From Bacteroidales bacterium UBA1176 (GTDB lineage Bacteria > Bacteroidota > Bacteroidia > Bacteroidales > WCHB1-69), in assembly GCA_002311645.1 (NCBI GenBank), contig DBYW01000034.1:174603-238602 (forward strand): a stretch of 64,000 nt of DNA, read 5' to 3'. Each line of letters starts with the position of its first letter. Within the stretch, counting starts at the first letter, position 1. Below are positions 9,171 to 18,073 of the stretch, piece after piece. The notes beneath the pieces were generated by a model, which was given only the letters and a program-made list of their open reading frames with translations, made no database searches and was not told where the DNA came from. A program made the translations under genes and the position numbers.

Positions 9171-12100
9171 AAAAGACCATTATATTTCTTCTGTCCATAA
9201 CGCCCGTTCTGCTTTTTGGACAAGCACATAGCTGGGACGGGAAAGGCATAAAATCAAATGGAAAAGCACATTATATCAATGTCTTCGTCAACATCATTTA
9301 CGACGTGCATCCCGACACCAACAACACCTATAACAACACCACTTACTGGCCGCCTGTGACAGACCCGGCCATGGAAGGCATAAACACCACGGCTATTCCG
9401 ACCTACCTTTTGGATTGGATGGACACTGTGTATGTGCCCGGGCAGATGCACGGCACCGTTACCAGGCTCTATGGGGAGTCTTCCTTTGACACCCTTCAGA
9501 TTACGGGCGATTTTATGGTGATGAACATAAAGGAAAGCACGGTGCTGGACAAAGGATCCTTTAATTTTTTATACATGAGTGTTGAAAAGATGGACGGTTT
9601 TGTGCTTGACTTGTTGGGACAGACCCCGTCCCTTTCCCTGTTTACGCATAGGCCCTTTTCCGATTTCGCATACAGGAATTACCTGATCAGGAACATAACC
9701 AGAACATACGGGGGACTTAACCCAGGGAGTGGCAGTAGTCTTTTGGGAAACACTTTGCAGTGTGTGGGAGACGGAGACATCTCCACAAATCCGACAGGCA
9801 TTGTCACCCACGAGATCTCACACGGTCTCTTTGGCGACAACAGTTTTCACACTTCAGGCGGCAACCACCGATATGTAGACAATACAAAGATGGCCTTCCT
9901 GAACATCCAGGGCGGCTACGGGCTGATGGGAGCGGCCAACTCGGGCCTGGTGGGCTGCAACGGTTACGAGCGGTGGCGCATGCACTGGAAACACCCAAAA
10001 TCTGTCGACTACATCGCCGCTCGCGACGCCGCCAACACCCAGTCGGTGCCCTCCGACATCTCCATGGAGGACGGTGGCAAGACCTTCCTGCTGCGAGACT
10101 TCGTGACCTACGGCGATGCCGTCCGCATAAAACTGCCCTACAAGGACAGCGTTACCTCCTCCAACCAATATATCTGGTTGGAAAACCACCAGGTGGGGCT
10201 CAACGGCAAATTGGACTTCCTGCAATACTCCAACACCGAAAGCTGCCGCCCGCAAGGAGAATCCGGTATCTATGCATACTACCAGGTCGGTCGCGACATC
10301 TTGTCGGGGACAAGCGGCCAAGTATGGGACGGCTTCCACCGCGACAACCTGAAAGTCATCCCGGCGGAAGGGTACTACGACTACAAGGTGGTGCCCGACA
10401 CATACAACATAGCGTGTGTGGCATACAGCCAACTCGAGCAGGCTGTGGTGCGCGGAGCGGCCAACCCGCTGTGCGGATGGAATGACCAGGAGAAGATGCT
10501 CTTTCCCGAAGATGGTGAAAATGTGCTGTATGTGACGCGCGAAGTGGAACCTTGTCGCATTGTCAAGAACGGCCAGAACAACGACAGCCTGTCCTTCCTC
10601 GGCGACACCCGCGACCCGTTCCGCACGCACACTCGCATCAACATGGGGACCAACCCCAGCACCAACAACGCCAAGACATGCCACAGCAGAAATCGCTCGG
10701 ATGGGATTATTCACGATGAAGTTTCAGAAAATAATGTACAGGTTTCTTATCTCACGGGGTTGGGCATCGAGATGACCCCCGTTGCCGGCACGGGGAACTT
10801 TCTCGTCAGCATACGCTGGGACGACTACGACATCACCGACGACTGCCGCTGGACGGGCGACATCGTCCTAAAGGACACGGCCATCCTCACGATGGGGAAA
10901 ACCATCACCCTGGCCCAGAACCGCACGGTGGCGCAGACCACGCGCGATGCGGAGACGGGCCTCTTCGCGGGCCGCACCCGCTGGACCTGCGAGGCCGGCT
11001 CCTACCTGCGGCAGGAAAATGTCTCCACCATCCGCCTCACCGAGGGCAGCAGCCTCGTGTTCGAGAGCGGGAGCCGCTTTGTCCAAGCCTTTGACGCAAG
11101 CATGGAGGTGGGCGCAGGCTGCACGCTCCGCTTCGTGGATGATGCGGATGTCATGCTGCGGGGCATCCTCGAGGTGGATTCCGGCGGCGTCTGCTACATG
11201 ACCGACACGATAGGCATGGGAGCCACCGCCCGCATCATCGTCCGTCCCGGCGGCAAGCTCGTTGTGGACGGCGGCATGTTGACCAGTGTCGACAGTGGCG
11301 GGATGTGGCAGGGCGTCGAGGTCTGGGGCCACCGCAACCGGCACCAGACCGCAGCCGATCAGGGAACATTGGAACTCAGAAACGGGGCCGTGATCGAGAA
11401 CGCGCTGTGCGGCGTCAGGACGGGTCGCGGCAGCGACAGCCTGCACACCACCGGCGGCATCGTCACCGCCGAGAACAGCACCTTCCGCAACTGCGCCAAG
11501 GCCGTGGAGTTCCTCCCTTACACCGACACCATAGCCAACGGCCTCATCGCCAGCAACCACGGCGGCTTCACGAACTGCACCTTCACGGTGGACGACAACA
11601 ACCTCTTCGCCGCCGGCAACGCCTCCTTCACCGCCCACGCCACCCTCTGCCAGGTCAAGGGCGTGGAGTTTCTCGGCTGCACCTTCCTGAACCTCACCTC
11701 CAGTCCCCTCTACCGGGGTCGCGCCATCTACGCGCAGGAGGCGGGCTTCACGGTGGACGAATACTGCGACTACCAGCAGCTGCCGCCCGCGCAGCCCGGT
11801 GTCTGCGGCTGCCCGCCGGAGTATTCCGACTCCTGCCTCTTCGAGGGCTTTGCCACTGCCATCGATGCCGGCACCGCCGGCACGCCCTTCGCCGTCACCG
11901 TGAACCGTGCAAGGTTCGCCAACAACAGCACTTCCGTGCGCATCAACGCCAACAACTTCGCCACCGTCACCGAGTGCGACTTTGACCTGACGGACTGTGA
12001 GCCCTTCGGCAGACTGGCCTGCGGCCTCAACTTGGACAACTGCACCGGCTACAAGGTGGAGGGCAACGCCTTCTACCGCGACAGCTACCCGAATCCTGTT

Positions 12101-12664
12101 TTCTGCACGGACAACCATACAGGCGTGCAGGTCACGGCTTCGGGAAGCGCCGCCAACAGCATCTACCGCAACGGGTTCACCAATCTCACCAAGGGCATCG
12201 CGGTGTCGGGCTCGAACGGCGGGCTCCAGATCGGGTGCAACGGGTTCACCAACAACAGCTACGACATACACATCCCGGCAGGCGCCTCCGTCGCCATGAG
12301 CCAGGGAACCCTCTCCGCCGGGGCCGACAACGTCTTTGAACAGACACGGGTGAGCAGCATATACAATGCAAGTGGGCAGAAACTCATCTACCGCTACAGT
12401 GCGGGCAACGGGCACGCGCCCTACAGCCCGTACAATGTGATGCCTGACGCCACCGCGACAGCCAACGACTGTGCCTCCACACTGTGCGGGGTTTTCCCGC
12501 CGCCACCCGTCAACCTGGCTTCCTTCCCCACCATTCCGTCGCCTCCGGCGGCGGAACCCCCAGCAAGCACCGACGGGCTTGCGTCAACGGAACCCCCAAA
12601 CAACAACAGCCGATTTCTCCGATTATGTCCTTTTCCACAACCTGAAGCGGTCGTTGCGGGATGA
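9167..12664 (+). CDS. Secreted M6-like metalloprotease/beta-helix protein, frame broken near its end
   Basis: A 1165-residue reading. A signal peptide (IIFLLSITPVLLFGQ) precedes a zincin-like domain with HEISHGLFGDN at about residue 212, an HExxH zinc motif in a context like immune-inhibitor-A (M6) peptidases. From about residue 560 the sequence becomes a right-handed beta-helix with many short repeats (for example GGIVTAENSTFRNC and LQIGCNGFTNNSYDI). The last ~20 codons before the stop at 12664 read unlike the family. The natural continuation (ADFSDYVLFHNLKRSLRDDD) is in the next frame from about 12609, so the gene carries a one-base shift close to CCCCC runs. Start overlaps the upstream gene by 4 bases. 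Confidence 0.8.
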   Translation: MKKTIIFLLSITPVLLFGQAHSWDGKGIKSNGKAHYINVFVNIIYDVHPDTNNTYNNTTYWPPVTDPAMEGINTTAIPTYLLDWMDTVYVPGQMHGTVTRLYGESSFDTLQITGDFMVMNIKESTVLDKGSFNFLYMSVEKMDGFVLDLLGQTPSLSLFTHRPFSDFAYRNYLIRNITRTYGGLNPGSGSSLLGNTLQCVGDGDISTNPTGIVTHEISHGLFGDNSFHTSGGNHRYVDNTKMAFLNIQGGYGLMGAANSGLVGCNGYERWRMHWKHPKSVDYIAARDAANTQSVPSDISMEDGGKTFLLRDFVTYGDAVRIKLPYKDSVTSSNQYIWLENHQVGLNGKLDFLQYSNTESCRPQGESGIYAYYQVGRDILSGTSGQVWDGFHRDNLKVIPAEGYYDYKVVPDTYNIACVAYSQLEQAVVRGAANPLCGWNDQEKMLFPEDGENVLYVTREVEPCRIVKNGQNNDSLSFLGDTRDPFRTHTRINMGTNPSTNNAKTCHSRNRSDGIIHDEVSENNVQVSYLTGLGIEMTPVAGTGNFLVSIRWDDYDITDDCRWTGDIVLKDTAILTMGKTITLAQNRTVAQTTRDAETGLFAGRTRWTCEAGSYLRQENVSTIRLTEGSSLVFESGSRFVQAFDASMEVGAGCTLRFVDDADVMLRGILEVDSGGVCYMTDTIGMGATARIIVRPGGKLVVDGGMLTSVDSGGMWQGVEVWGHRNRHQTAADQGTLELRNGAVIENALCGVRTGRGSDSLHTTGGIVTAENSTFRNCAKAVEFLPYTDTIANGLIASNHGGFTNCTFTVDDNNLFAAGNASFTAHATLCQVKGVEFLGCTFLNLTSSPLYRGRAIYAQEAGFTVDEYCDYQQLPPAQPGVCGCPPEYSDSCLFEGFATAIDAGTAGTPFAVTVNRARFANNSTSVRINANNFATVTECDFDLTDCEPFGRLACGLNLDNCTGYKVEGNAFYRDSYPNPVFCTDNHTGVQVTASGSAANSIYRNGFTNLTKGIAVSGSNGGLQIGCNGFTNNSYDIHIPAGASVAMSQGTLSAGADNVFEQTRVSSIYNASGQKLIYRYSAGNGHAPYSPYNVMPDATATANDCASTLCGVFPPPPVNLASFPTIPSPPAAEPPASTDGLASTEPPNNNSRFLRLCPFPQPEAVVAG

Positions 12665-13715
12665 TGACGGCAACACCATTGACTGGTATGCGCTCGCCCC
12701 CGCGCAGATCGCGCAGTTGCAGGATATTGCCGAAAATGGCACGGGCCGTGCCGCCGTGATGGCCCGCAGCGCGCTCTGCTTCTTCTTCGGCATCTGTTTG
12801 GACGATGACAATCAGCCCGTCGCCGACCTCCGCCGCGCCGGTGCCAAGGACGGGGAGGGCTACATGCCGATTCTGATCGAGGATTCCCTTTCATTCAGTA
12901 TCACCTTTGGTCCAATATATGTTAAGGAACACGACCCACTGTTAACAGGAACTCAATCCTCTTTTTTTGTCAGTTGCGTCTCTGACACGGCTGTTTTCAA
13001 CAATAGGGAATACAGGACTTTTAGCGTGATTCCGGACGGAGAATTCCACGATGCTGGTCACAAGATGTATTTGAGGGAGGACACGACAACGGGACAATTG
13101 TTCCGGTATTACCCTGAATATGATGCAGAAGTTATAACCTGCGACTTATCGTTGCAACCCGGTGACACCTTCTGTCTTCCTACAGGCAATTATCCTTGCT
13201 GGATAGTGGATTCCGTCACCTACGAAGAGGGCAGAAAAATAGTGTGGTTTCCTCCTGTGGAATTATGCACGATGTCGCCGGAATATTACAATTTTCGCAC
13301 CTGTTTTATAGAAGGGGTCGGACCAACCTTCGGACCGTTTGGACTCGTTGACCATCATGTTGTCAGCAATATTCTCGGCCTGTTGTTATGTGTTCACCAT
13401 AACGACTCGCTCATCTATATGGCTGATACGGTGATGGGTTGTGAACAATATGCCGCCTCCATTCCTGGTTACCCGAATGTGTCCATGAAACTCTACCCCA
13501 ACCCCACCGGCGACATCCTGCATGTGGAGTTCGAGGGAATTGACGACCCGCAGGGTCTCCTGACCATCACCGATCTCGCCGGCGTGGTGGTGCTCACGCG
13601 AGAGTGCCACGACCCTGTCATCCGTCTCAACGTGTCACACCTCGCCCCCGGACTCTATGTGGTCGGCTTCAGGAATGAGAAAGGTGTGGTGGTGAGGAAG
13701 TTTGTAAAGATGTAA
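12609..13715 (+). pseudogene. Out-of-frame continuation of the metalloprotease gene, fused to a paralog of the 8190 protein, with T9SS domain
   Basis: This frame has no plausible start of its own near 12609 and begins inside the previous gene. The first ~90 residues (ADFSDYVLFHNL, NGTGRAAVMARSALCFFFGI) look like the C-terminal part of beta-helix proteins such as the one just upstream. From about 12890 the sequence resembles the protein at 8190-9170: MYLREDTTTGQLF, CDLSLQPGDTFCLP and FIEGVGPTFGP. It ends in a T9SS sorting domain starting MKLYPNPTGDILHVEF. Possible explanations are a real frameshift, a sequencing indel, or recombination between tandem paralogs. If the frame were restored, the combined protein would be about 1,515 residues. 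Confidence 0.6.
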
Positions 13716-13775
13716 GATTTTTTTCACCATAAACATTTTTAACATCCAAGGCAGTAGCATGTTTGAAAAAAACTT

Positions 13776-13783
13776 TATCTTTG
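13776..13783 (+). promoter_or_regulatory. -7 promoter box upstream of the gene at 13834
   Basis: TATCTTTG matches TAnnTTTG and is followed by GCCCC. It lies 51 bases before the ATG at 13834 and separates this gene from the cluster before it. Confidence 0.5.
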
Positions 13784-13833
13784 CCCCATATAAAATATTA
13801 AGAGTCATATACTAAAAGAGGTCTGATAAACAA

Positions 13834-14751
13834 ATGAGTAGAATAATTATTTTTTTAATGTTAATGTCTCTGGGATTGGGAGCACTTGCCCAGTACCCAT
13901 TTATCCGCATAGCCGATGTGGAGGTGACGCCTGACAATCAGGACAACATCACCAGCGACTATATCTCAGGGACTGTCCGCTACGACTCCACAACGCGCAC
14001 GCTCACGCTGCAAAACGTTTACATCAGCGAATATGTATCACCCCCCGATTACATTGATGGTGGACGCTCAATATATATAGGTGGCAGAAGCCAAAACGTC
14101 ACCATTGAGTTGATAGGTAACAATGTGGTTTTTGGGATGATTCCTATTTGCTTTCTGGATGGATCGCTTGAGATCAAAGGACCGGGTTCTTTGATTCTCA
14201 ATGGACGTTGGATGGGGATACATGGCGATTTAGGCACCACCTCTATCAGAATATGCCAAGATGCTGACATCAGAATATTTATGAATCCCCAATATTCAGC
14301 CGGAATTGTGGGTTCAACATACGGGGGAAACAGCACAACGCTGGTTATAGACAATAGCAGCCTTGCAGTCACTGCCAGCAGGTGCGTTGGTAATATTTCA
14401 GTATTCCAACTGACAGAAAGCCATATCGCCATCCCAGAAGGAGCGTATTTCAACCCTGACAGTCTGTCCATAGTGACAGCGGGCGGGGGAATTGTGAGAA
14501 ATTATTTGGAAATCAGGCCCGGAAACGTATGCGTTCCGGAAAACAAGAATCCCAATCTTACCGTTTTGAATGCACCCGGCGGATTATATATAACTGTAAT
14601 TTCGGATGTCAGCAATGTTGATGTGGTGAATATGTTAGGCCAAACAATTTATTGTGGAAGATTGTCCTCCGGCAAACATTTCATCCCATTGCAAAAGGGT
14701 TTTTATGTTGTTCATGCGGATAACCATGTCACAAAAGCAGTAGTAAAATAA
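13834..14751 (+). CDS. Secreted protein with carbohydrate-binding/beta-helix-like repeats and T9SS-like end
   Basis: A 305-residue protein. A signal peptide (IIIFLMLMSLGLGALAQ) is followed by a beta-rich region with stacked short strands such as VTIELIGNNVVFG, LEIKGPGSLILNG and TTLVIDNSSLAVTA. This resembles the solenoid segments found in Bacteroidota surface proteins with leucine-free, Gly/Asn-rich turns. The final ~60 residues (VDVVNMLGQTIYCG ... GFYVVHADNHVTKAVVK) match the second half of a T9SS type-A sorting domain, though the usual PNP motif is absent. No catalytic motif is seen. It has its own promoter box and probably belongs to the secreted-protein cluster starting at 8190. Confidence 0.78.
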   Translation: MSRIIIFLMLMSLGLGALAQYPFIRIADVEVTPDNQDNITSDYISGTVRYDSTTRTLTLQNVYISEYVSPPDYIDGGRSIYIGGRSQNVTIELIGNNVVFGMIPICFLDGSLEIKGPGSLILNGRWMGIHGDLGTTSIRICQDADIRIFMNPQYSAGIVGSTYGGNSTTLVIDNSSLAVTASRCVGNISVFQLTESHIAIPEGAYFNPDSLSIVTAGGGIVRNYLEIRPGNVCVPENKNPNLTVLNAPGGLYITVISDVSNVDVVNMLGQTIYCGRLSSGKHFIPLQKGFYVVHADNHVTKAVVK

Positions 14752-14773
14752 ATCGTTACACATTTCTTTATGC

Positions 14774-14909
14774 ATGAATAGAATACTTTTCTTCATAGGT
14801 TTAATAGCGTTGGGTTAGAAACTTAAAAAAAGACAAAGTTATGAAAACACTTATCCAAAATAACATAAAATCCTGCGTGTGGCTTGTTCTGGTGCAAAGA
14901 AGGGGTTAG
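14774..14909 (+). other. Two truncated gene starts
   Basis: A 14-codon frame at 14774-14818 (MNRILFFIGLIALG, stop) reads like the first half of a signal peptide. A 22-codon frame at 14841-14909 (MKTLIQNNIKSCVWLVLVQ...) also looks like the start of an exported protein that has lost its body. Both stop within or before the hairpin at 14897. They may be relics of deleted secreted-protein genes, or chance. Confidence 0.3.
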
Positions 14910-14929
14910 TTCATCACTAACCCCTTCTT
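14897..14929. terminator. Strong hairpin between convergent genes
   Basis: A perfect 13-bp stem (AAGAAGGGGTTAG with CTAACCCCTTCTT) and 7-base loop lie between the plus-strand cluster and the convergent creD-like gene. The T tract is short on both sides, so it may act as a bidirectional terminator of modest strength. Confidence 0.6.
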
Positions 14930-14947
14930 ACTGATCACTATTTCTGA

Positions 14948-16237
14948 TCATTTCTCCTGCGCTTTCCGTAATTTCACAGTGGCGTACATCGTGACGGCCA
15001 GAATGATGAAGAGGCCGAGACTGCCCGCCAGGAGCGCGTAGCTTTCCAGTTGCAACAGCACATAAATGAATATGTAGAGCAAGGTCAGCAACCCGCCGAC
15101 CACCAATGCTGTTTTCTTGTCTTTCAGAATGGCAGCCATAAAGGCTGTGATCAGTCCGATGGTCATCAACGCGGCGATGGCGTAGGAGAGGGCGAACGCC
15201 AAATGCTCCGAGAAGGAGAGCAACAGGGTGTAGAACAGCAGCAAGGCAATGCCAATGAGGATGTACTGCACGATGTGGATGTTGGTCTTACGGCGGATTT
15301 CCACAAAGAAGACCACGGCGAAGGTGAGCACAATGATGAGAATGGCGTATTTCACCGTGCGGGTGGTCTGCTGATACTGGTCCACCGGAATACAGAGATT
15401 GACACCTAACTCTGATCTATTCATCATATATTCCCAGTTGGTGCTGTTGGTGGCAATTTGTCCGTAGTCGCGGTTGAGGGCCATCACCTTCCAGTCGGCC
15501 TTAAAGCCGTTGTCGTTGATTTCGCGATGGATGGGCAAAAAATTTCCTTGGAAGCTGGGGTCGCCCCAGTCGGAAGTGAGCGACACGGAGGTGGCATTGC
15601 CCACCGGCGCCAAGAAGAGCCCGTCGATGCCCTTGATGGGAAGGGTGATTTCGAAAAGCACCGTGTCGCCACCGAGCAGCGACGCCAGATCGAAGGCACA
15701 CACCAGTCCGCTGTTGGAGGGCGCATCGGAAATGGAGGAGGCGGGCTCCACCTCGCACGCGACACCGTTCAGCAACACTGTGACATTTTCCGAAAGCCCC
15801 CGCAAGTCCTCCAATCCGATGAACAGGAAGGCCTTGTCGCTCGATTTTTTTGATATCTCCCTTGTAAGAAGCTCTTTAGGGCACTTGAATATGCCCGACA
15901 TCTTGACAGGGGCGTTATAAACGCTGAAGTCGAAGATGCCGCGCTTGAGGGTCTGTGTCTGGACGTTGCCCGTGACATCCAACGATTCAGGGAAAAGGTA
16001 GAGGGTCTCCTTCCCGCCGGGTATGACCACCGCCGGACCGCCAACGTGCTGGTCCATACCCCAGCTTTTGGCCAGTTCCCTTTTGGCATCGCCACGGGTG
16101 CTCTGCCGTTCGGAGATAAGGTTCATGATGAGAAACTGCGGGATAAGCAGCAATACGCTGATGCCGACGATGATCAAGAGCTTCAAACTGAGACGTTTGT
16201 TTTCACTCATGGCGGGTTTTGTGTTGATTACTTCCAT
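14948..16237 (-). CDS. creD: CreD-family inner-membrane protein
   Basis: A 429-residue membrane protein. One N-terminal transmembrane segment (LLIIVGISVLLLIPQFLI) is followed by a large extracytoplasmic domain of about 250 residues with the family words RGDAKRELAKSWG and FKADWKVMALNRDYGQ. A cluster of about five transmembrane helices fills residues 290-420. CreD proteins affect envelope and beta-lactam responses in Proteobacteria; in Bacteroidota the gene commonly sits beside a small winged-helix regulator, as here. Translation could begin at Met10 (16210). Upstream are the regulator and a membrane protein on the same strand, and an operator-like palindrome lies at 16291, so expression is probably controlled by the neighbouring regulator. 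Confidence 0.9.
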   Translation of the reverse strand: MEVINTKPAMSENKRLSLKLLIIVGISVLLLIPQFLIMNLISERQSTRGDAKRELAKSWGMDQHVGGPAVVIPGGKETLYLFPESLDVTGNVQTQTLKRGIFDFSVYNAPVKMSGIFKCPKELLTREISKKSSDKAFLFIGLEDLRGLSENVTVLLNGVACEVEPASSISDAPSNSGLVCAFDLASLLGGDTVLFEITLPIKGIDGLFLAPVGNATSVSLTSDWGDPSFQGNFLPIHREINDNGFKADWKVMALNRDYGQIATNSTNWEYMMNRSELGVNLCIPVDQYQQTTRTVKYAILIIVLTFAVVFFVEIRRKTNIHIVQYILIGIALLLFYTLLLSFSEHLAFALSYAIAALMTIGLITAFMAAILKDKKTALVVGGLLTLLYIFIYVLLQLESYALLAGSLGLFIILAVTMYATVKLRKAQEK

Positions 16238-16290
16238 AATAATGTGTTTTTTAAAAGGTTTGTGATAAGGTTATTTGTCTATTGATAAAG

Positions 16291-16310
16291 TACTTTGTTT
16301 TATAAAGTGC
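16291..16310. promoter_or_regulatory. Operator-like palindrome upstream of creD
   Basis: The site centres on AAAGTACTTTG-TTTTA-TAAAGTGC and closely matches the palindrome at 17276 upstream of the first gene of the unit. It lies in the 92-base gap between the regulator stop and the creD start, where a regulator-binding site is expected. Confidence 0.5.
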
Positions 16311-16329
16311 ATAAGGCAAAAAAAAGAGG

Positions 16330-16629
16330 TCAGGCGTTGTTTTTCAGGAAAGATGCCAAGGCAGCCACATGTGCCGTAAAGGCTTCCCTACCCTTTTCGG
16401 TCACGGAAAACGAGGTGTTGGGCTTGCGACCGATGAATCTTTTTTCGGATTGGATGTAACCCAGCTCCTCCAAGTTGCGGGTATGTCCGGCCAAATTGCC
16501 ATCTGTAAGCTCGAGCAGGGATTTCAGGGTGTTGAAATCCGCCGACTCGTTGGCCATCAGGATGGACATGATACCGAGACGCGCCTTGCTTTCGAAGGCC
16601 TTGTTAAAACCGTTAAGATCTGTAATCAC
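16330..16629 (-). CDS. Small winged-helix transcriptional regulator
   Basis: A 99-residue protein made almost entirely of one winged helix-turn-helix domain. A helix ARLGIMSILMAN, the recognition region LLELTDGNLAGHTRNLEELG, and the wing SEKRFIGRKPNTSFSVTEKG follow in order, with a short C-terminal dimerisation helix. This is the stand-alone regulator type (MarR/PadR-like fold, HTH_34-like) often next to creD in Bacteroidota. It overlaps the upstream membrane-protein gene by 4 bases, implying translational coupling. It plausibly binds the two AAAGTACTTTG palindromes at 16291 and 17276 and regulates its own unit; that is inference. The signal sensed is unknown. Confidence 0.88.
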   Translation of the reverse strand: MITDLNGFNKAFESKARLGIMSILMANESADFNTLKSLLELTDGNLAGHTRNLEELGYIQSEKRFIGRKPNTSFSVTEKGREAFTAHVAALASFLKNNA

Positions 16630-17264
16630 TTGATTCTATCGTATTTGAGAGAGTACAAGATACCAAAGAGAATATGAAAGACACCGAATCCCAAAAACCA
16701 GAACAGGAGGCCGTGGTGAATGGAGAAGCAGTCGATGAGGCCGAGCACAATTTCGCCATATCCAAGGAAGCGCAGAGCGGGATAGGTGTAATGCTGACAG
16801 TTGACAAGAGCCAAGCCATAGAACAACAGCATGATGGATGAAGTGAGCCCATAGTGTCCCTGGATAATGAGCGCGATGCAAAGCAGGGCTCCAATACCCA
16901 ACGGCAAAAGGAAATTGAACGCCATCTGTAGCATGCGCTTGTCCACGACAAAGCGTAGGTGGTGACGCTTCGCCTTAAGGTACGACATCAGGGTGACTGT
17001 AAGGAAGGAGAGCAGGAACAGAGCGACTGCCAACAGGACGGCCCAGCGGATGCGGGAGGGGGTGTTCAAGCGAATCTCGTCGACTTTCGGGAGAAAAGGA
17101 AGCCAATCGTTCAATCCGAGAAGGTAGCCTGTCACCACAGAAGCGATGCAGGCATAGATGCCCACAACGATAATGGAGATACCGCTAACAGCTTGAAAAC
17201 GAGATGATTTCTCCATCATCCGTTTGATTTCCCCTAACACTTCAAAAGCTTCGTTATCTTTCAT
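16626..17264 (-). CDS. Multi-pass membrane protein of unknown function in the creD unit
   Basis: A 212-residue protein with a soluble N-terminus (KDNEAFEVLGEIKRMMEKSS) and about six hydrophobic segments, including GISIIVVGIYACIASVVTGY, AVLLAVALFLLSFLTVTL and HHGLLFWFLGFGVFHILFG. It resembles conserved hypothetical membrane proteins that precede a winged-helix regulator in Bacteroidota. Its last codons overlap the regulator start by 4 bases. It could anchor or antagonise the regulator, but no sequence feature shows this. Confidence 0.75.
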   Translation of the reverse strand: MKDNEAFEVLGEIKRMMEKSSRFQAVSGISIIVVGIYACIASVVTGYLLGLNDWLPFLPKVDEIRLNTPSRIRWAVLLAVALFLLSFLTVTLMSYLKAKRHHLRFVVDKRMLQMAFNFLLPLGIGALLCIALIIQGHYGLTSSIMLLFYGLALVNCQHYTYPALRFLGYGEIVLGLIDCFSIHHGLLFWFLGFGVFHILFGILYSLKYDRIK

Positions 17265-17275
17265 AATTTAAAAAG

Positions 17276-17294
17276 TACTTTGCGCTGCAAAGTA
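17276..17294. promoter_or_regulatory. Operator-like palindrome upstream of the creD unit
   Basis: A perfect inverted repeat TACTTTGC-GCT-GCAAAGTA sits 12 bases upstream of the first gene of the unit (start 17264, minus strand). A close match lies at 16291. Read on the minus strand it also includes TACTTTG, close to a -7 box, so a bound regulator would cover the promoter. Confidence 0.55.
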
Positions 17295-17336
17295 ACAAAA
17301 AAAATTTCAATTATGCAATAGTAGAAAATATAGTTT

Positions 17337-17510
17337 TTGGTCGTTGGCTGTTGGCTGTTGGAACTTTGAACTATGGCTATGACAGTTGGACATTGAAACT
17401 TGAAACCTGAAACTTGAAACCTGAAACTTTGGACTATGACTATGAACTATAAGGTTGTTGGCTGTTGGCCGTTGATAATTAAGAAATTAAGGAGTTGAGA
17501 AATTAAGAGT
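17337..17510. repeat. Low-complexity word repeat (TTGGCTGTTGG / GAAACTTGAAACCT)
   Basis: The words TTGGCTGTTGG, GAAACTTGAAACCT and ACTATGACTATGAACTATAA alternate, then AATTAAGAAATTAAGG follows. About 85 bases recur in inverted orientation at 29063-29235. No gene is present. Confidence 0.7.
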
Positions 17511-17514
17511 TACA

Positions 17515-17990
17515 GAGACGGGTGTTCCTTCGAAACACGTATGAATGGGCAATGACAATGTAATTGAACCGGCCTCGAAGAGGCCTTCCTTTTTGTAACA
17601 CCACACGAAGCGTAGCAAGTGTGGTGACGGGATGCGCGGCAACCCCTGGGATGGGGACGGTGCGCGGGGAAATCGCGGCGCGGGAGAACATTGATACGAG
17701 ATTGTGCTTTGTTCGCCGCGAAACGGGAGTAGCGTTCAACGAGCGTGCGTGAGGGATTGAAGCGGAAATGATTTTGGCGAGAATGGGTACCATTGCCGGT
17801 CGGAGGTTCCGCTTGACGCTTCGCGTCTCGCGGAATGGTGGTGGGCATTAAGCCAAAATCATTGGAGCGGAAAGCCCGACGGCGCGGCGGCGGGAATATC
17901 TGGTTTTATGCGTGATTGTAGAGACGCAATGCATTGCGTCTCTACGGAGCGGACGTGAGTTTTTGCCGCCGCGCCGGCACGCCCAAATAA
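17515..17990. repeat. Dispersed repeat element, copy A
   Basis: One end is GGGTGTTCCTTCGAAACACG and the other GCCGCGCCGGCACGCCCAAAT. The outer ~170 bases, with GGCCTCGAAGAGGCC and CACCACACGAAGCGTAGCAA, recur in inverted orientation at 28715-28985. Copy A carries about 200 more bases in its middle. It contains the 28-bp palindrome at 17918. Open frames inside it are Arg/Pro-rich and appear spurious. Confidence 0.75.
17918..17945. repeat. 28-bp palindrome, copy 1
   Basis: A perfect palindrome with arms GTAGAGACG and CGTCTCTAC around the centre CAATGCATTG. Four relatives occur at 28768, 61397, 62595 and 62643. Confidence 0.9.
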
Positions 17991-18073
17991 AAAAAATGAT
18001 GCAGAAGCCCTAATCTGTGCCATCAAGTTTATATTTTTCCCAAAAATTCATGGAGACACATTCACATTCCATC

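Noticed and set aside
17510..17848. A 112-codon Arg/Pro-rich minus-strand frame
   Set aside because: It lies entirely within the dispersed repeat; its inverted copy at 28.8 kb is read in different frames, so protein coding is not conserved.
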